Positions 33,549-48,500 of a DNA stretch of 64,000 nucleotides are shown here, piece by piece. The notes beneath the pieces are model-generated. The model was not told the DNA's origin and did no database searches. It saw only the letters and a program-made list of their open reading frames with translations. A program made the translations under genes and the position numbers. Position 1 is the first letter of the stretch. Each line of letters begins with the position of its first letter. This DNA comes from Symsagittifera roscoffensis. Taxonomy: Eukaryota; Xenacoelomorpha; Acoela; Convolutidae. Location of the stretch: the NCBI RefSeq assembly GCF_963678635.1, contig NC_087066.1, forward strand, positions 45,993,225 through 46,057,224, given 5' to 3'.

Positions 33549-36500
33549 GTCAAATAGACTCAGTGTTTGCTTACCAAATTGAAACACAAAAGAAAAGGAC
33601 TGCTAAGTGATAAACGACAGAACGTATTTTAATAATTAAAAAATGATAGCAATTAACAATTTTTTTCAATTTGTTTGTGTTTGTAGCTTTTTTTTTCGGT
33701 ATTTTGAATCAATATAAATGGAATCATTTATCATGATGCTCAAATCTGGTTCTGAAATTTAATCGAATTCTAAATTAAACATGAAGCTAAATGACAGCAA
33801 AAAAAAACACCCGGAATCAAATCGACTAGTTTTGTATTATTTGCACTAGATGGTGGAGTTGGTGTTTGATGTGGCGTGGGAGCAGATAGAGGGCATTGAG
33901 GCTGAGAAGGCACGCAAGGCAGCACAGAGAAGTATCCCAGTATACAGCAACCCCACAGACATACCAGTGAGTAGACCTAATGCTAATTACACAAGTCATC
34001 AACGAAATACAATCAGAAAAGCTTCAATCGCTAATCAGTAAAATCAATAGCTTTCAAAAAGGTCTTAAGTGATTGCGCTTAACATTGTATCATAATAAAC
34101 GGTTGTTTTTTAAGTGTAACGAAGTGATTGTTTTCACTTAAATAGGTCTTGATAATTTTTTTTCGGAAAGAAGCTAAAATTTGTTTACACCCAAACTTGA
34201 TTTTTTTTGGTTTGACTTTCGATTTTTCTCACGTTAATTTGGTTTCCTTTGTTAAAAGGTATGCAAAAGACATTATCGAACAGCAAGAGTGTAAAGGTCG
34301 CAAAAACGTGATCGATTTCTAGTTTCGACAGTGGATTTGAATTTTCAGATATCCCAGCGAAATGAAAACTTTCTCTAAATGAGATAACTTGGCGGACAAA
34401 AATGCCGATCATAACATTATTTGATACTTAAAAAGTTTAAAAGTGATGTATTTTTTTATTCGAAAGTTGAAAATTGTTCAATAATTTTTTTTGGTTTCCT
34501 TTTCCTACTGTCTGTTGGCTCAGTTTTTCAAGAGCCATCATAGGCTTGTTTTTTTCCATAAGTTTCATTGTACAAACTAAGTATGTTCGGTATTGTATTG
34601 CTCACAAAATCTGCAGCTTCCGTTTTTTACTCTAAGTTCAAGTAAATGATTTATTTTTTCGGAATACTTGCAAAAAGTTAGCTTTGCTACTAGAATTGAG
34701 TCATTGTTTTTAATTTTCACTGAACATAGTGAAGAGACTTACAGAGTTCGAGATTTTTCTCATTTTCAAGAAAAAATTATTTTTTTTTATCACGCTCAAG
34801 TTTGGTTGTCCGTGGTTGGTTCGATCTTTTCAAGCTAAATTCATTTTCTTTTATCACATGAAAGTCAAATTACGGTCTCCACTTGAGAAAGTAGAAATGG
34901 CCAGAAAGAAAAACGTTGAGGTTGATTATAAATTAATCTTGAAATTTAGATAGGCTTCGACTTGCTATATTTTTTCTTCGAAGTTTCTGAAAAAATCGAC
35001 ATTCTTTTTGGCAGTGTTTTAGTTCATTGACATTTTTCGAACTGTTTGTTCGTTTTTAATTCTGCGAACACCAATTTTTTGATGGTAGCATGTTGGTACA
35101 AATAGCATTTAAAATTTGAAATTCATTTATTTATAAATTCAGCTAAGTTATACCGACCTAAGTTTCAGTGAATTGCTTTTTTTTTCGTGAAGTTCGACCT
35201 TTGCTTTATGAAGCTCAGCCTACGTGAAGTTTTTTTGCGAAGTTAGGCCTGCAGTGAGTTATCACGTTGCACATTTTTTTGCTCTCCTTTTCTCTATGAA
35301 GTAGCCTACAGATGTTTCAAGCACGTTATATCGGCTAAGTCAGTGCATATTGAGTTGTTCGAAAGGTGAAACTAAATTTTTATGCAGGTTTGTGCTTCTG
35401 TGAATTCCTAAATTTTGTTTTTCTGCTTATTTATTGTCTTTTTCTCGACTTGTTAATTTTAGGAATCACTGAACGTAGTTAATATTCTTATATGTCTTGG
35501 TGATTTTTTTTGTTCCTTTTTCTTTTCAAGAGATGTTCGTTCTTTTAACCACAGATGTGCATTCATACTTAATAATGCGTTTAAGAGTGTGCACTTTTGA
35601 GATCAGTTCAAATTCATCTGCTACACATGGGGAGAGGGTGGGGGCTAAATTAAGCTCTCTAACTACAAACGTGGAAATGGCGCGAAATAACGTGAACGAC
35701 GTCTAGTTTCGAATGTAGAAATGAAATTTAAGGTTGCTCAGTGGAATCAAAACTTTACCTTTTGATCCAGTTTTCTCTGAAATTGATTTATTTTTATCAA
35801 AACTTTGCCAATCAGAAGTTTTTCTTGAAATTCAGAGAATTCAGGTCATAGTTCGAAAGTTGATTTTTTTTTCAAAATTAACTCAGCTTTTTTTCTGTTT
35901 CCTTGCGTTCATTGACGCTTTTCAATTTGTCTGCTGTCTACGTATATATTAAAAATCGAGGCGGGTGTTCAGTTTTTTGCTATTTTTTCACTTTGACGAC
36001 TAGTGATTAATGCTATGCTTTCGATGTATCACAACGGGTGCGAGCTTCATTTCGCCTTGCGCATAGTAGAAGTTCTTAGCAAGAGGTTTGACGTATACCT
36101 GTAAATGCATGAATATATTTTTTTAATGCGCTGTCTTCATTTTTGTTTGATGAAGGCAAATTTTTGTTTGATAAAATTGCCATTTTATGATCCTTAAAGG
36201 CATTCTTTGATGATGCTTTGTTTATATCCTGTTCTGTCAAAACTTTTGATTGTTGGGAAGCTTCTGAAGGTTTAATGAAAGAATTGAAGGCGCTTTTCCT
36301 CTCTCGCCCCTCACATTTTAAATTTGGATTGAGTGTTTGTATGGCTGATTGTGTGATGTTACGAAGTAAGGTAAGAAAACAAATGTATTCACAATTGTTA
36401 TTTGTTCAACATGCAAAGTTTCATTCCATTATGACAACGTAAAAGTAGTTTTCAATCAGAACTAAAATTGAAATTGGGTTGATGGGAGGCGTGTAGAATA

Positions 36501-39500
36501 GCCCGAAGTGAAACTTTAATTTTTTCAGTGCGTTGTTGTAGTTCAGGCTCTTATATAGGTCGAGATGATTTTTGTTTTTTTTTGTCAGGAAAAGTCATTA
36601 AGTCTCTAATGACTAAAGAAAGTGCATTCTATCATATTAATGCATTTATGATTGCCCTTAGGTATATGTGCGTAAGGGCAATCATTTGAAATGAACTTTT
36701 GAGTTCATTTCAAGTTCATTTGCTAAAAGGCAGACAAAATTTGATCTCCAATTACGAAAAAGAGAATTGCGGAAAAAACGTACTTGATCGTTTTATACTT
36801 TCGAATATAGTATTAATTTTAGATTTCTCAGCGTACTATAAACTTTGCCGAATACTCCAGGTTTCTCAAATTGTGTCAATCATTAATTCATCTTGAAATT
36901 CAAAAGTTTGTAAGGACATATGTTTTCTTTGAAGTTCGAAAGTTAAGAAATTTTTTCACAAAAACAAGTCAGTGTTTTCTTTTTTTTTTGGATTAATTGA
37001 GTTTTTTCCAAACTATCTGTTGGCTATGTTTTTTAAAAGGAAAAAGTCATCTATTTTTTTTCAGAACTGCCACGATGTTAGATGTATGTGTGCCTCATCG
37101 GACAAAAATGCTTCTTGGCTGTACGCCGGGACATTTGACGACAAACTCACAATATTCGACAGCAAATCACACGAAGTCCTAATGGAGTGGAGTGACGAAC
37201 CAGTCCAATTTAAGGTTTAAAATTTATAACATAATTTTAACGGCCATGCCAACCAATTAGTTACCCATTTTGGCTCTTTCAGTCCTCTTTTTGATTTTTC
37301 AAATAGCCACATGAAAAAGCTAGTACACTTTTAGATAGTTATTTTACAAGATGAACAGAGTTAACATAGAACTCAGATCGCCAAAGCTATTACTTGGCGC
37401 TAGCGTGAAGGAAAGTGTTTTTTTTTTCACAATCTCATAGTGAGACTCCTTTTTCTGCTGCTTTCAGAAGTTGAAGGTGGCCTCGTTGATGGAGAGTGTG
37501 CAGGTGGTGTTGGCTGAGGATGAGAGTGAGCTGTGTCGTCTGTTCATAACTGCCCTGGATAAGATACACTTTGTAAAAGTGTTGAATGAGACCGATAGCT
37601 TCCAGGCCAAAGTCGGTTGTGTCCGCACTTGGCTATCACCAGACGCTACTGCATTGGCCCTCTACTTGAAGAGTAAGTCTTCACTGCTTGTGATTAATAA
37701 CACTGCTAAAGTCATGCAAGTAAGCACTCTCCCCCTCCCAGCTTGTGATTCCTTGTATTTATAATTTCTGTTCACGCGGTTACGCACCCAGTGTAAAGTT
37801 CATATTAAATCTCGAAAAACCATTAGAAGCATCGCTAAATTGTTGTTATTATTTGGCGGGGTGAGGGAGGCAAGGTAGATCTGATTTATCAATGCAGCTA
37901 CTGTTCCGGTATTCGAAATCTCAGCAGGGACTTAAACAATCGGTTTTATCGGGAATTTTGAGTACGCTTTGATGTTAAGCTTCAAGTTACTAATAAAACC
38001 CACCTCTCCTTAGCAAATAACACGCCCTACCCGACCGTAATACACAAACCTTACTGAAGTGGGCGTAAGTGTTTTTGGTTACTAGGCTAAAAGTAGATAT
38101 AATGGGAAAGGGTCTTTTTTCTCGTGGTCGATATTTTAACTGTCTACTTCAATTTTTGCAGTGTTAAAAATAATATCATGGAACGAACATAGCTAGAATA
38201 TTCCATAGACATTTTTTTCGTAGTTGAGGTGAAAAGTTTTGTTGAGTAGTACATGTCAACGTTGCTAGTATAATCTGTTCTGTGCATGAAGTTGAAGCAG
38301 ACGAGAAGAGTTCTGTTGAGTTTCTGAGAATATTATTTCGTCTGACCGAAATCATTTGCTAAAAGAAGTTTCACGTTTCAAAATTTGACTTCAAATTTCA
38401 AAGTTTGAGTAAGTTTTAACTCAAGTTCTCAGCGTATTGAAACCCTATCGATCTAGTTTTCTTAAATTGGATTAATTTTCCGAAGAAGTGCGAATAGTTG
38501 CGCTTGCGATTAGCAAGCGTTATCAAATCGGAACATAGTCTTTGTTTGGGTTAACATTTAATTTTTCGAAATCAGTTGGCTTTTATCTTCTGATGGAATG
38601 CCCGGAAACATATTTTGAGTATCTCTGCAATTTAAATTGCCATTTCATTTGAATTTTTGTTGTTACTTTCAAAAAAGCTTTTTTTTTGCTGAGTATTTTT
38701 TTCAATTTTGTTTTCTTCGGCTTAAATGGTTTCTGCAATTGGCTTAAACGTGCTTCCGCAATTGCCTGCTCGACATTTTTCGTGTGCAGTTTTCAATTTG
38801 ATATGTAATTTCGTTGAAGTCACTCAAAGTTGTAAAAAGGCGTTGGTTGTTTCTGTGAGGATATGCTCTATTGCGGGACTATATTACTCAAGTTTTGACG
38901 CGCGGATGCTTCGGAAAGGTCTTGAGTGATGGTGGTATAAAAGTAAGAGGTTTGAGGGGATGTGTAAGTTTTCAGGGTTAACTGAGTGAAGATGACTTGA
39001 TGGTGGTGGGCAAAATTTAAGTTTTTACATTCAGATTGTAAATTTTCTGGGGCACTTTTTTGTACAACCCGTTATAGTCCTGCAAGCCACATTTTGAATT
39101 AAAATTTTGCCTTGTCTAAAATAAGTCTAAGTGAAGCCTTGAAGGTGACCAATAACCTCTTTTTTGACTCACCTCATTTCGTCGCAGATAAGGGCTTCAT
39201 GATCGCTAACCTGCGCTAGACTTTTGCTGTGGTTCGCTTACAGTGCTCTGGTAAATGAGGGGTGGGTCGAAGATGGCACCGATTGAGTATTTTATGGTGC
39301 TTCTCCAACGGAAGGAGTGTATTGTCCATTTGCCCTTGGGGCTCGGTATTGAATTCTATCCTGCGCTAGACTTCTGCTGTCGTTCTCTTACAGTGCTCTG
39401 GGAAGTTGAGGGGTGGGTCAAAGAAGGCTCAGACTAAGTATTTTAGGGTGCTTCTCCAACGGAATGGGTGTATTGTCCATTTGCGCTGGGGGCTCGATAT

Positions 39501-42500
39501 TGAACTCTTGATGAGGAGAAAACAATAGATGTAGACGTAAAAAAGTGTTTTTTTTTTTCAAGTAGAGGAGGACTCTTGAAAGCTTTTTGACTGGAAAAAA
39601 GGTTGTTGTCTGCGTATGATTATTATTTCAATTCTGGGGAAAGAGGCGCATTTTGAAAGTAAAAACTGAATAAAATTGGTTACAGTACTGAGCCTGTGCG
39701 TTTATTCCGATATGTTGACATATCATCCCCAAGAAGTTTTTTCGATTTGTGATCACTCAGATTATTTGATAACCATCTGCTTGAGCTACCCCTACGCTGG
39801 TGTCAAGAAGAAGATCCAGAAGAGAACGATAGCAGACCATGACAAAAAGCTTTGGATAAGTTTAGCGTGGCCAAAATTGTTCGGATGCGTGGGCTTTGTT
39901 GTCTAATTCCATCACTTAAATAAATCAAGGACTGATAATACTGTAGTGGTTGAAAGAGTTGGGTGAGATCCATGTCGATGGTCGGCTTTGAGTAGGTGTT
40001 TGGCCAGGGTTGGGTAAATCAAAGGTTCCCAAATTTTAACAGCTGGGCTTGATATTGAGACTGGCCGGTAGTGTTCGGACAATTTAAGGTCTTTGTTATG
40101 TTTCGGTTGAGGTATGATTTGAAATATGATTTCCGGGGACAAAACGATTGTTAAAAAGACTAATAGCTAACGGGCCAACGTGTTTCAGATGAACCGTACA
40201 TGGACTCTCTGCTCGTAAGGCTTCGAGTGGTTTAAATCAAAGAAACAATAAAGTTAAGTTTGAGAGATCTTCTCTCTGTTACTCCTTGAACTTTGTTATT
40301 TTTGTGATTTCAGTTTGTGTATCGCAAAGCGTTTGCTTTGTTTTTAGCCTTTAAAATCTTTGTCATTAAAACCAATTAACAATCTGACCACTTTCCAGAA
40401 ATTACTACTCGACGATTCATTCATCTTCTTTGTCACATGATTTCTTTGTTTAAAATTTTATCCGACGGAGTCGAAATTCTAAAACTGTCTCTTTGTTGAG
40501 CTGGTGATTTTTTGTTTCTTCATTTAGAGCAGAGTTGAGGTAACAAAGAGAGCCTGCAGGAATATGGTGACGGCTTCGGAGAAAAACTTATCACAAAAAA
40601 TTCGCTCTGCGGTCTTAACATCATTCTGTTTAGGTTTCTTTGCAAGTGTATCTTCGATTTCATTTTGAAGTTTTTTCGGATAGCTCAAAATGGGGAATGC
40701 TCGTTTGCATTGCCCAGTTTAAAGCTGTTCTCTTCTGATGATGCTTTATAGTCCTTAGGACATCTGCTATGGGAAGGGATTTAGAAATTCGTGATACGGA
40801 AATTCTGATTGTTGGCCTTGACATTAGTTGGCCTTAACATTCTGATTGTTGGCCTTTTTCGTCTTTCAATTTTTCGTGTTCATCCTACAGAAGAGAATTC
40901 TGGATTGCAGTAAGAAGATCCTCTACCTCTTTCGGTCAGTCCTTTCTAAGTTTTGTGTAGTTAGGCCCTTACGAGGGAGTGCGGTGTTTGATATCAATTT
41001 GTTTTCTTGAACAAACGCAATGTGGATCTGGTACTCGCACTGCAAAGCTTCTACTTCTGGTGCTTTCCCAGAGATGCTGTTGCAGTTTAATTGCACAATT
41101 TTCAGCGACTTAGTTTGATAGTGGGAATGATTTGCTTGGTACTGGGGGTTTGACGCTGATAGTTGAACTGTATCGGTGTTTGAAGTCCAGATGGGGTGTA
41201 GTTACTGGGTAAATATTGTTGAAGAAGAGATAAAGCCATAGTTGCAAAAATTGTTGTTAGCAACTGGGAGAGGCAAAATATAATTTGCTGTGCAGGTGGG
41301 ACAGTAAAAGTCTCTGTGATGTTTCAGCGTGGTTAGACCACTGCATTTTAAATGAATCCATCCACAAACGTGGCACCATACGCTTGCTTGGAAACGGAGG
41401 ATACGTGTAGCAGGTATGAGGTACAGGGTTGGGATTTATGCAGGCGCAAAAGGAGAAGTTTTAGAATTAAAAGACGGAGAAACCCGGCCGACTCGAAGCA
41501 TCGTAACCAAAAAAAGTCCGAGCATATTTTTTTTATCTAGTGGAGCTCCGGTTTCCATGAAAAGCGAAAATTGTCGTAAAATTGATCACTAGTTTTAGTT
41601 TTTTTTTAAAACTGGTCATTCAAAATCTTAAGTTTTACAGTGATACATTTTGTTCTGAAAATTTCGCAATTTTCTAATTGATTTTTAGATACTACCACTG
41701 GCCAGCAGTATATCGAGGTGTTCAAATGTCCAGTAGATGCATGGACAAAAGAGCTGGATGCAGCAAATCAACAGTACCAAAAACAGGTTAAATATGTTCA
41801 ACATAACGTCAAGTTCAGCATCTTGAGGAGCGCTTTTTGCTCGGCAGCCTGTTCTGCAACTATTGGCCGAATATAGCAACTCGTTTTGACAAGCACTTTT
41901 CGTTAACTCGGGAATGTAATGAAGTGGGATAATGGCTGGTGTAAGGGGGGAGCGAGCTCACAAAAATGAGAAATAAAGCAAAGTGTTATGAAGAAGTGGG
42001 TGATTCTATGGCTCCAGCAATGAATCTAGGGCTTAGGTCGAACGACTTGATTTTCTAAGCTCTTCTAAAACGCTGAAACGACTTTAATATATTATTTGCT
42101 TAATTAATTCTGCGTCAAAGGATAAAGTATTTGCCCTCAAATTCGTGATTTTTGTAACGCGCAATCAACTAAATCAGTATATTTTTACGAATAATTTTTT
42201 TTGATGTTTTTATCATTTGTCTGTAAAAATTATTTTAAAAAAGTACCAAAGGAGGGACCTTTGGATGGCGAGGGTGTCGAATTAGAATTCCCGAAGTAAA
42301 ATCTTTTGTTATTCCGCATCTGATCCTGGCATAAAGTTTAAATGTTGTGTTTGTTTTTGTGGGGTTTTTGTGTATTTAAATGTCTTTGATGGGGTGAAAT
42401 AAAAAGGTTGTGCAGTATTTGCTGTTGTGTTTAGCTGAACAGTGCGGTTGATGTAGTGACTGTGAGTGTTCCCTCGATCTCCTTCACGAAGCCAGTGTCG

Positions 42501-45500
42501 GTGCTGAGAGTGAAGCCACCCCAATTCCCACAGGGTAAGTGAAGAAAAGATAAAATTGAATCGTTCTCTGTAAAATATTTGTTGCTGTCTGTGAAAAATG
42601 TTCGGATAATAAGATCACCGCCAAAATCTGTGAGTAATTAAGATCGCAAAATATCCAAGAGCGAATAAATGCAGGCCATCAAAATTAACATTGAGCGATT
42701 ACAAAATAAGCAGATTCATAAGGGGCGGATTTAGGATTTTCTCGAGGAGGGGCGGGGGGTGTGGCGGATTTTCAAAAAATTTTGTCGATCTTTTTTTTAG
42801 GTCGACCAAATTGATTTTCCGAGCTCTTCCAAAGCACTACAAAGGCCCTGTTTTTGCCCTAAATTTCTGTGCCGCTGGCGAAACTTTGAAAATCAAGTCA
42901 AAAAGGGCGTTTTTTGGCACTTAGGAAAATTTTGACCAAAAAACGCGTTTTTTCGGCGCGCGCTCCCCCCTCAAAATTAGTGTACATTGGCGTGTTTAGA
43001 AAAATTTTAGGGTCCGTCACCAAAAATTGATATCTCAAAATAGTACGAAGGGGAGCCTTTGGGCGGGCAGGGGGTCGAATCCCTGAGAGGGGGAGCGTCA
43101 GCACTCCCCTCTCCTAAATCCGCCCCTTTTGTATACAGTATATGTGCATGAACTGTACAGCTAAATATGCTACTATAATTCGTTTTCTGCAAAAATCATT
43201 TAGCCAATAGGAGCGTTTAATGATTATGATTGGTTAAAAGAATTCCATCATTCTATACTACGTCACGAGAATACTTCTCAACATAAACAGATTGTTAATA
43301 TATGTACAGTTTTTACAAAAAAGAAATGTCCAGTATAGATAGATGAGGGGTCACACCAAACTGGACAACAAGTTCACCTTTGAATAGAAGATGGTGTAAA
43401 ACTCAACGACTTTGATGATGATGATGATGATCATGATGACGATGTTTTTCTAACCAATGCAATTCAGAACAACAACGTTGTAGCTTTTGCCTATAAGCTG
43501 AAGTTCTCACTTGATTTTTTTTATAAATCTTTCATTTTTTCGAAACTATCTTAATTTTGCTCAATAGTGCATTGCTTCAATTGCTTAGCTTGAAATTTTT
43601 TTAAACCAATAGGGAACAAATAATATCCTTAGACAATATTGGATTTTCATTTCGTTCGATGATTTTTCCGGCTTCGTGCATATTTGGAGTTATTTTTTGG
43701 ACAAGTTCCTTTTTATCATTTTTTATCAAATCTGGACATTAAACTCGTCGTCGACGGCGACATACTAAACCATGGAAATTGGAACAGCAACATACTAGTA
43801 TTTGGCTGTCGGTTGGCTGTCGGTTCTCTCCTGATATATTTTGTAAATCTATCAGAATCTTTGAAATCAAGTTCAAATTGTCCTATAGTGCATTGCTTCA
43901 GTTGGTCAATTTAAAACATTTTAAACCATTTGTGAACCAATAATATCATTAGACAATATTAAAAACAGGAAACTGAAGTATCTTTTCTCGGCACCAGAAA
44001 CATTTTTTTCGCAGTTCAAATCATGATTCAAATCTGTAATAACTGTTCGTGAAGTCATCTACCTTGTCTGCTACTTGGCAATGCTTTGCTACGAATGGTT
44101 GTCCAACCGTTCAACTTAAATTAAATGTATGATGATATTTTATACTAATTGATTAGAGAAATGAATAGTTTAAGTGTCAATGAACGCAATGAAGACACTT
44201 ATGTTATGTAGGTCGTATAGATATATTCGGGGAAAAAGTCTTAAACTTTGACTTGTTGCTTTTTTTATGTTCAATTGAAACTCAGTTGCTAAAAGGAATG
44301 CTAATTACGTTTTCAGCTTCAGACCCTCAATGACTTCTACTTTCGAAAGTGGATTTCAATTTTGATATTTCCCAGCGGAGTAAACATATACCTATTGATC
44401 CATTTTTCTCAAATTGGGTTAATTTTATTAAATAATTGTCGGACCCATTTGTCCTTGGGTTTATTGACACCTTTGCGACTGTATGATGGCTATGTTTGTT
44501 TGTTTTCAGGAGTTGCCACCACTCCCTATGAGATGTTCCGTCGAGCGGAGTCAGTGGTGCCTGGAAGTGGACTCCTGGCACACCAACTGTCTCTCACTCA
44601 CATGGAGGTAGCCAACACTGCATTCAACATGCTCAATGCCAACAATCTCCACCTGCTCCCACCTGCACTCTCAAACAAGCAGGGCACAGGTACGAATCCA
44701 TTGCAGATTGAGCTTTTTTCTAACAACCGACTCTTCGTATTTCATTCCTGCGTTATAGTTTTCTTTATTATTAAGAGTCGATGCACTTAGTTCAGACTCT
44801 TTTGAAGGTCGCGATGATTTTTTCTTCATTTTTTCAGGAAAAGTTTTAAAATTTGTTCAGGTTCGAATTCGATTTTTTTTGCGGTTTGGCTTGAAATTTT
44901 TTAAAGTTCAGTGCATTTCCATTGTTACAATCAAGGAAAACTCCACTTTTGAATAGCAAAAGTGTAAAATCCCGTAAAAACGTGATCGACTTCTACTTTC
45001 GAAAGTGGAATTTAATTTTCAGATTTTCCAGTGAAATAAAAAATTATACTTATTGATCCAGTTTTCTGAAATTGGGTTACTTTATGAAAAATTTCGATCA
45101 TAAATTGTTATAGAATTTCAAAAAGCTTTAAGGCCATTTTTTTCTCTTGGAAAGCGGAAGTTGAAGTTTTTTCAAAAACCAAGTGAGTTTTTTTTAGTCT
45201 TTTTGTTTACTTGCGTTCATTGATTTTTTCAACTGTCTGTTGGCTATGTTTATAGTTTTTCTGTCTGGATTTGATGGATCAGGAAGCAACCATTTTCTCC
45301 AGTGGTTGTCCATGCGATTACGGGCACCTCAGAGAAAGTTTGGGGGAAGGTGTGAGGTTTGTGTGATAACATAATAAGTCGTTTTAGTCACGAATTCACC
45401 AGAATCACTGAATCATTTAATCAGTTCTGTTGTTGTTGCTTTAGCCCGGGGTCGAGTTGGGCTCTACCGTCTCCACGTTGAACTCTCGTGGGGTGCATGT

Positions 45501-48500
45501 TGGGCATAAAGGGGAAAGGGAGCTGTCTAGTCGGTTGGTTTTGAGAGTTTACGGGGGTGATTTTTGTTTAACAATTAGCCTTATAGAACTTCAGTGTTTT
45601 TTTTTGAAGCAACTCAAAATAAGAGTGCGTGTTTGGTGAGAGGAAAGAGAGTGAATCTGGAAAAAAAATTTGGGTGATGGGATCGGTAAGTACAAATCAA
45701 AAATGAGAAGTTAAGATAGTGTTGTGGTTTTTGACGTTTAAAATTTCGCTTAATTGCAAGCGTGCAGTGTAACCTTTTGAGTAACCTGCATGAGATTTTT
45801 TGAGGTGTTACTGGCCGGGTAGGACCATTCAGGGGAGGCGTAATCGATTATGGGTCTTTGTAAGTTGAAAGTAGAGTTTTTTTGCTTTGGCCCCAGGTTT
45901 AACCTGCTATGGTTTTCTGGAATCCTATCCTGCGCCTTGTCTTTTCAGCAGACTGTCAAAAGTAACGCCTAAAATTTTGAGTTTTTTTCGCAGTTCGAGA
46001 GGCTCAGTGTTGAAAAACACCCTGGGTGCTTTAATACAGTCGTTGTTGTAAGACGAAAGAATAGTTTGATGTCAGAACTTCAGGATAAAGGATGGAAGTC
46101 GTCGGCATATGAGATGAGGTGAACTTTATCTTGTGGGGGAGGGGCTTCATGAACGTAAAAAGTGTTCGTGATAATACAGAACTCTGGAGCACTCAGCAGT
46201 GAATTATTCCATCAATTCTGTCAGAAGCTTCAGCCAAAAGAAATGTTTAGAGAAAGTTTGAAAGTCGATAAAGTTCGTGGTTTATTTTTTCAGGACAAGT
46301 CTCATAATTCGCTCAGGCTCAAATTCAATTTTTGGCGGTTTGACTTCTTAAAGTTTAGTTCATTTCCTTTGTAAAAATATGGCAAAAACTATCGAACAGC
46401 TAAAGTGTGAATGTCACGAAAAACATGATCGACTTTAATTTCGAAAGTGGATTTTAATTTTCAGAATTTCCAGCGGAATACAAATTTTATTCAGATTTCC
46501 CAGCCGAATAAAAACTTTAACTATTGGCCTCCCAGTTCACTCTAATTGGTCTATTTATATGAATAAAAGATTCATAATTTCTCGAATTTGAAGGGCCCTA
46601 ACGCGATGTATGTAAAAATCATTCTTTTGGCATACCTTCTCTAATTGGGTTTGTTATAAAAAAATTATAGCAATCATGATTTTTAGATTTTCAAACAACT
46701 TCAAGTAATATCTTCTGAATTTGAAAGTTGAAATTTAAAAGCTTATTGTTATTTTTCTAACAGTCTATTGGCTATGTTACACTTTTTCATGACAGTTTTC
46801 TAGATGAGCAAATTGATGGTTTTTTGACAACCATGAGGACATCATACCTCTACAACAACGCCATCATAGAAATTTACCTCTACGCCAAATTTCAGTTCCT
46901 TTGGTTTAGCTTTTAACCGGAAGAAGGGATCAACCTTTGATGACATAGTATAGATTGTTATCATGTATAATTAAGGCTCCATAGGGCTGTTGGTATGGAC
47001 AAATCAATGATGGATTCGATTCTGGTTTCGTGCGAATCTGTTTTTTTTTCGAAATTGGAATTGTTTCAGTTTTCAAAGACCAATTTGATAGTTTGGCAAT
47101 TTTGTAGTTGAAAAAATCACATTTGTTTGAAACTTGCGAAGTGTAATTTGTGATCGCGGGTGCGCTGAGTTTCTCTTGCAACTGGGTTTTCTGATTTAAT
47201 GTCGGATCCAGAAATTGATAATGAGGGAGAAACGGTGGAAGAACACAAATCATCAGATTAAAACAACTTCTGGATGAAAAGTGCAAATTCTCTTTTATAG
47301 GTACAGCGACAGTTGGTGAGGTACCTGGAGCAGCTTTGTTCAGCGAGCGGGAGCCAGAAGTGCTATTCTTCACGCCTGGACGGTTGACGCCAATCGGAAT
47401 CGATAACGAAAAAGAAAACGGTTAGGACTGATAATGAATACCTAAATTTGGACCAACCGTAGAGCCCCCTCTTTGTGGCATACTATAGAATCTCCACTAT
47501 CCATGTCTCAATTTTGAAAATCATCAGGATAAAATTTGCCTTTCATAAAAACGCACACTCATAAGATTTTGGCCGGAGGTTACTACTAAACAAGAGGAAC
47601 ACCTTAATGATGAAAATCAGCATGCTCAAGAAGGTCGTTCGATGTGAAATTTATTTTGAGGCTGTTAGTCCACCAGAATTGAATAAAATTGGATATATCA
47701 AATTTATTTTCAAAAACTGATAAACCTAAAATGGTTGAGTAAACTTTCGATTAAAAAATTTGATTTTTACCTCTTTATTACAAAGATGTGAATTTCAACC
47801 TGTTGTTATTTGTAAGCTTGGGTTCAATTTTCAGCGTTGCATTTTTTCTATGCAATCGGACTTTTGTGTTATAGTCTGAGGCCGATCTTTCCCAACTGAT
47901 TTTTCTATTGGTTTATCTCATGTCCTTTAGGCCGTGTGTGTTCAGTGGGTGTATGGTGGTCTGAACTGTACTACATGTCCATCTACTCTATCCTCAGACA
48001 ACCGGCAAAAGGTATAAATTACAAAACGACAACAGTTGAACAAAGTGAAAAGACCCCCTCCCCCTGAGCTAACCAAAGATACGAGCAGAGCAACCCCCTA
48101 AGATTTGCTTTCAGTTAAAGTAAATTATCTCCTCCAGAAATTGATATAGGAGGGAACTTTAATTTTTTGTCCATTATCTTGCCTCTAATCGAATTATTGC
48201 AGCCTTTAATTTTTCGGGTGTCTATTTCTAAGTCAATGCATAAATACAGCGTTGATTTAAATTACCCGGAGGAAACGATTATGGTATTTAAAGCAAGTTT
48301 TTCAAGTTTTGTTGACTTAAGACGAAAAAAGATGAAAATAAAACTTGAGATTTTCAGCAGAATTATTGTGTCTCAAATGTGTATAATGTTAGTAGCATTT
48401 AGGAATGGGGGGAACGAACTTTCTGACCTTACTGTATGATCTTGTAGGAAGCTTCTCCAAGCATGAAACACTAGAAACACAAAAAATTAAAAGATAAACA

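Noticed and set aside
36218-36442. Extra WDR93 exon in intron 2
   Set aside because: The frame has no clear acceptor, and the sequence does not fit between exon 2 and exon 3, which join in phase without it.
46930-47373. 147-codon minus-strand frame
   Set aside because: Partly antisense of WDR93 exon 8; the rest is intronic AT-rich sequence with no protein pattern.
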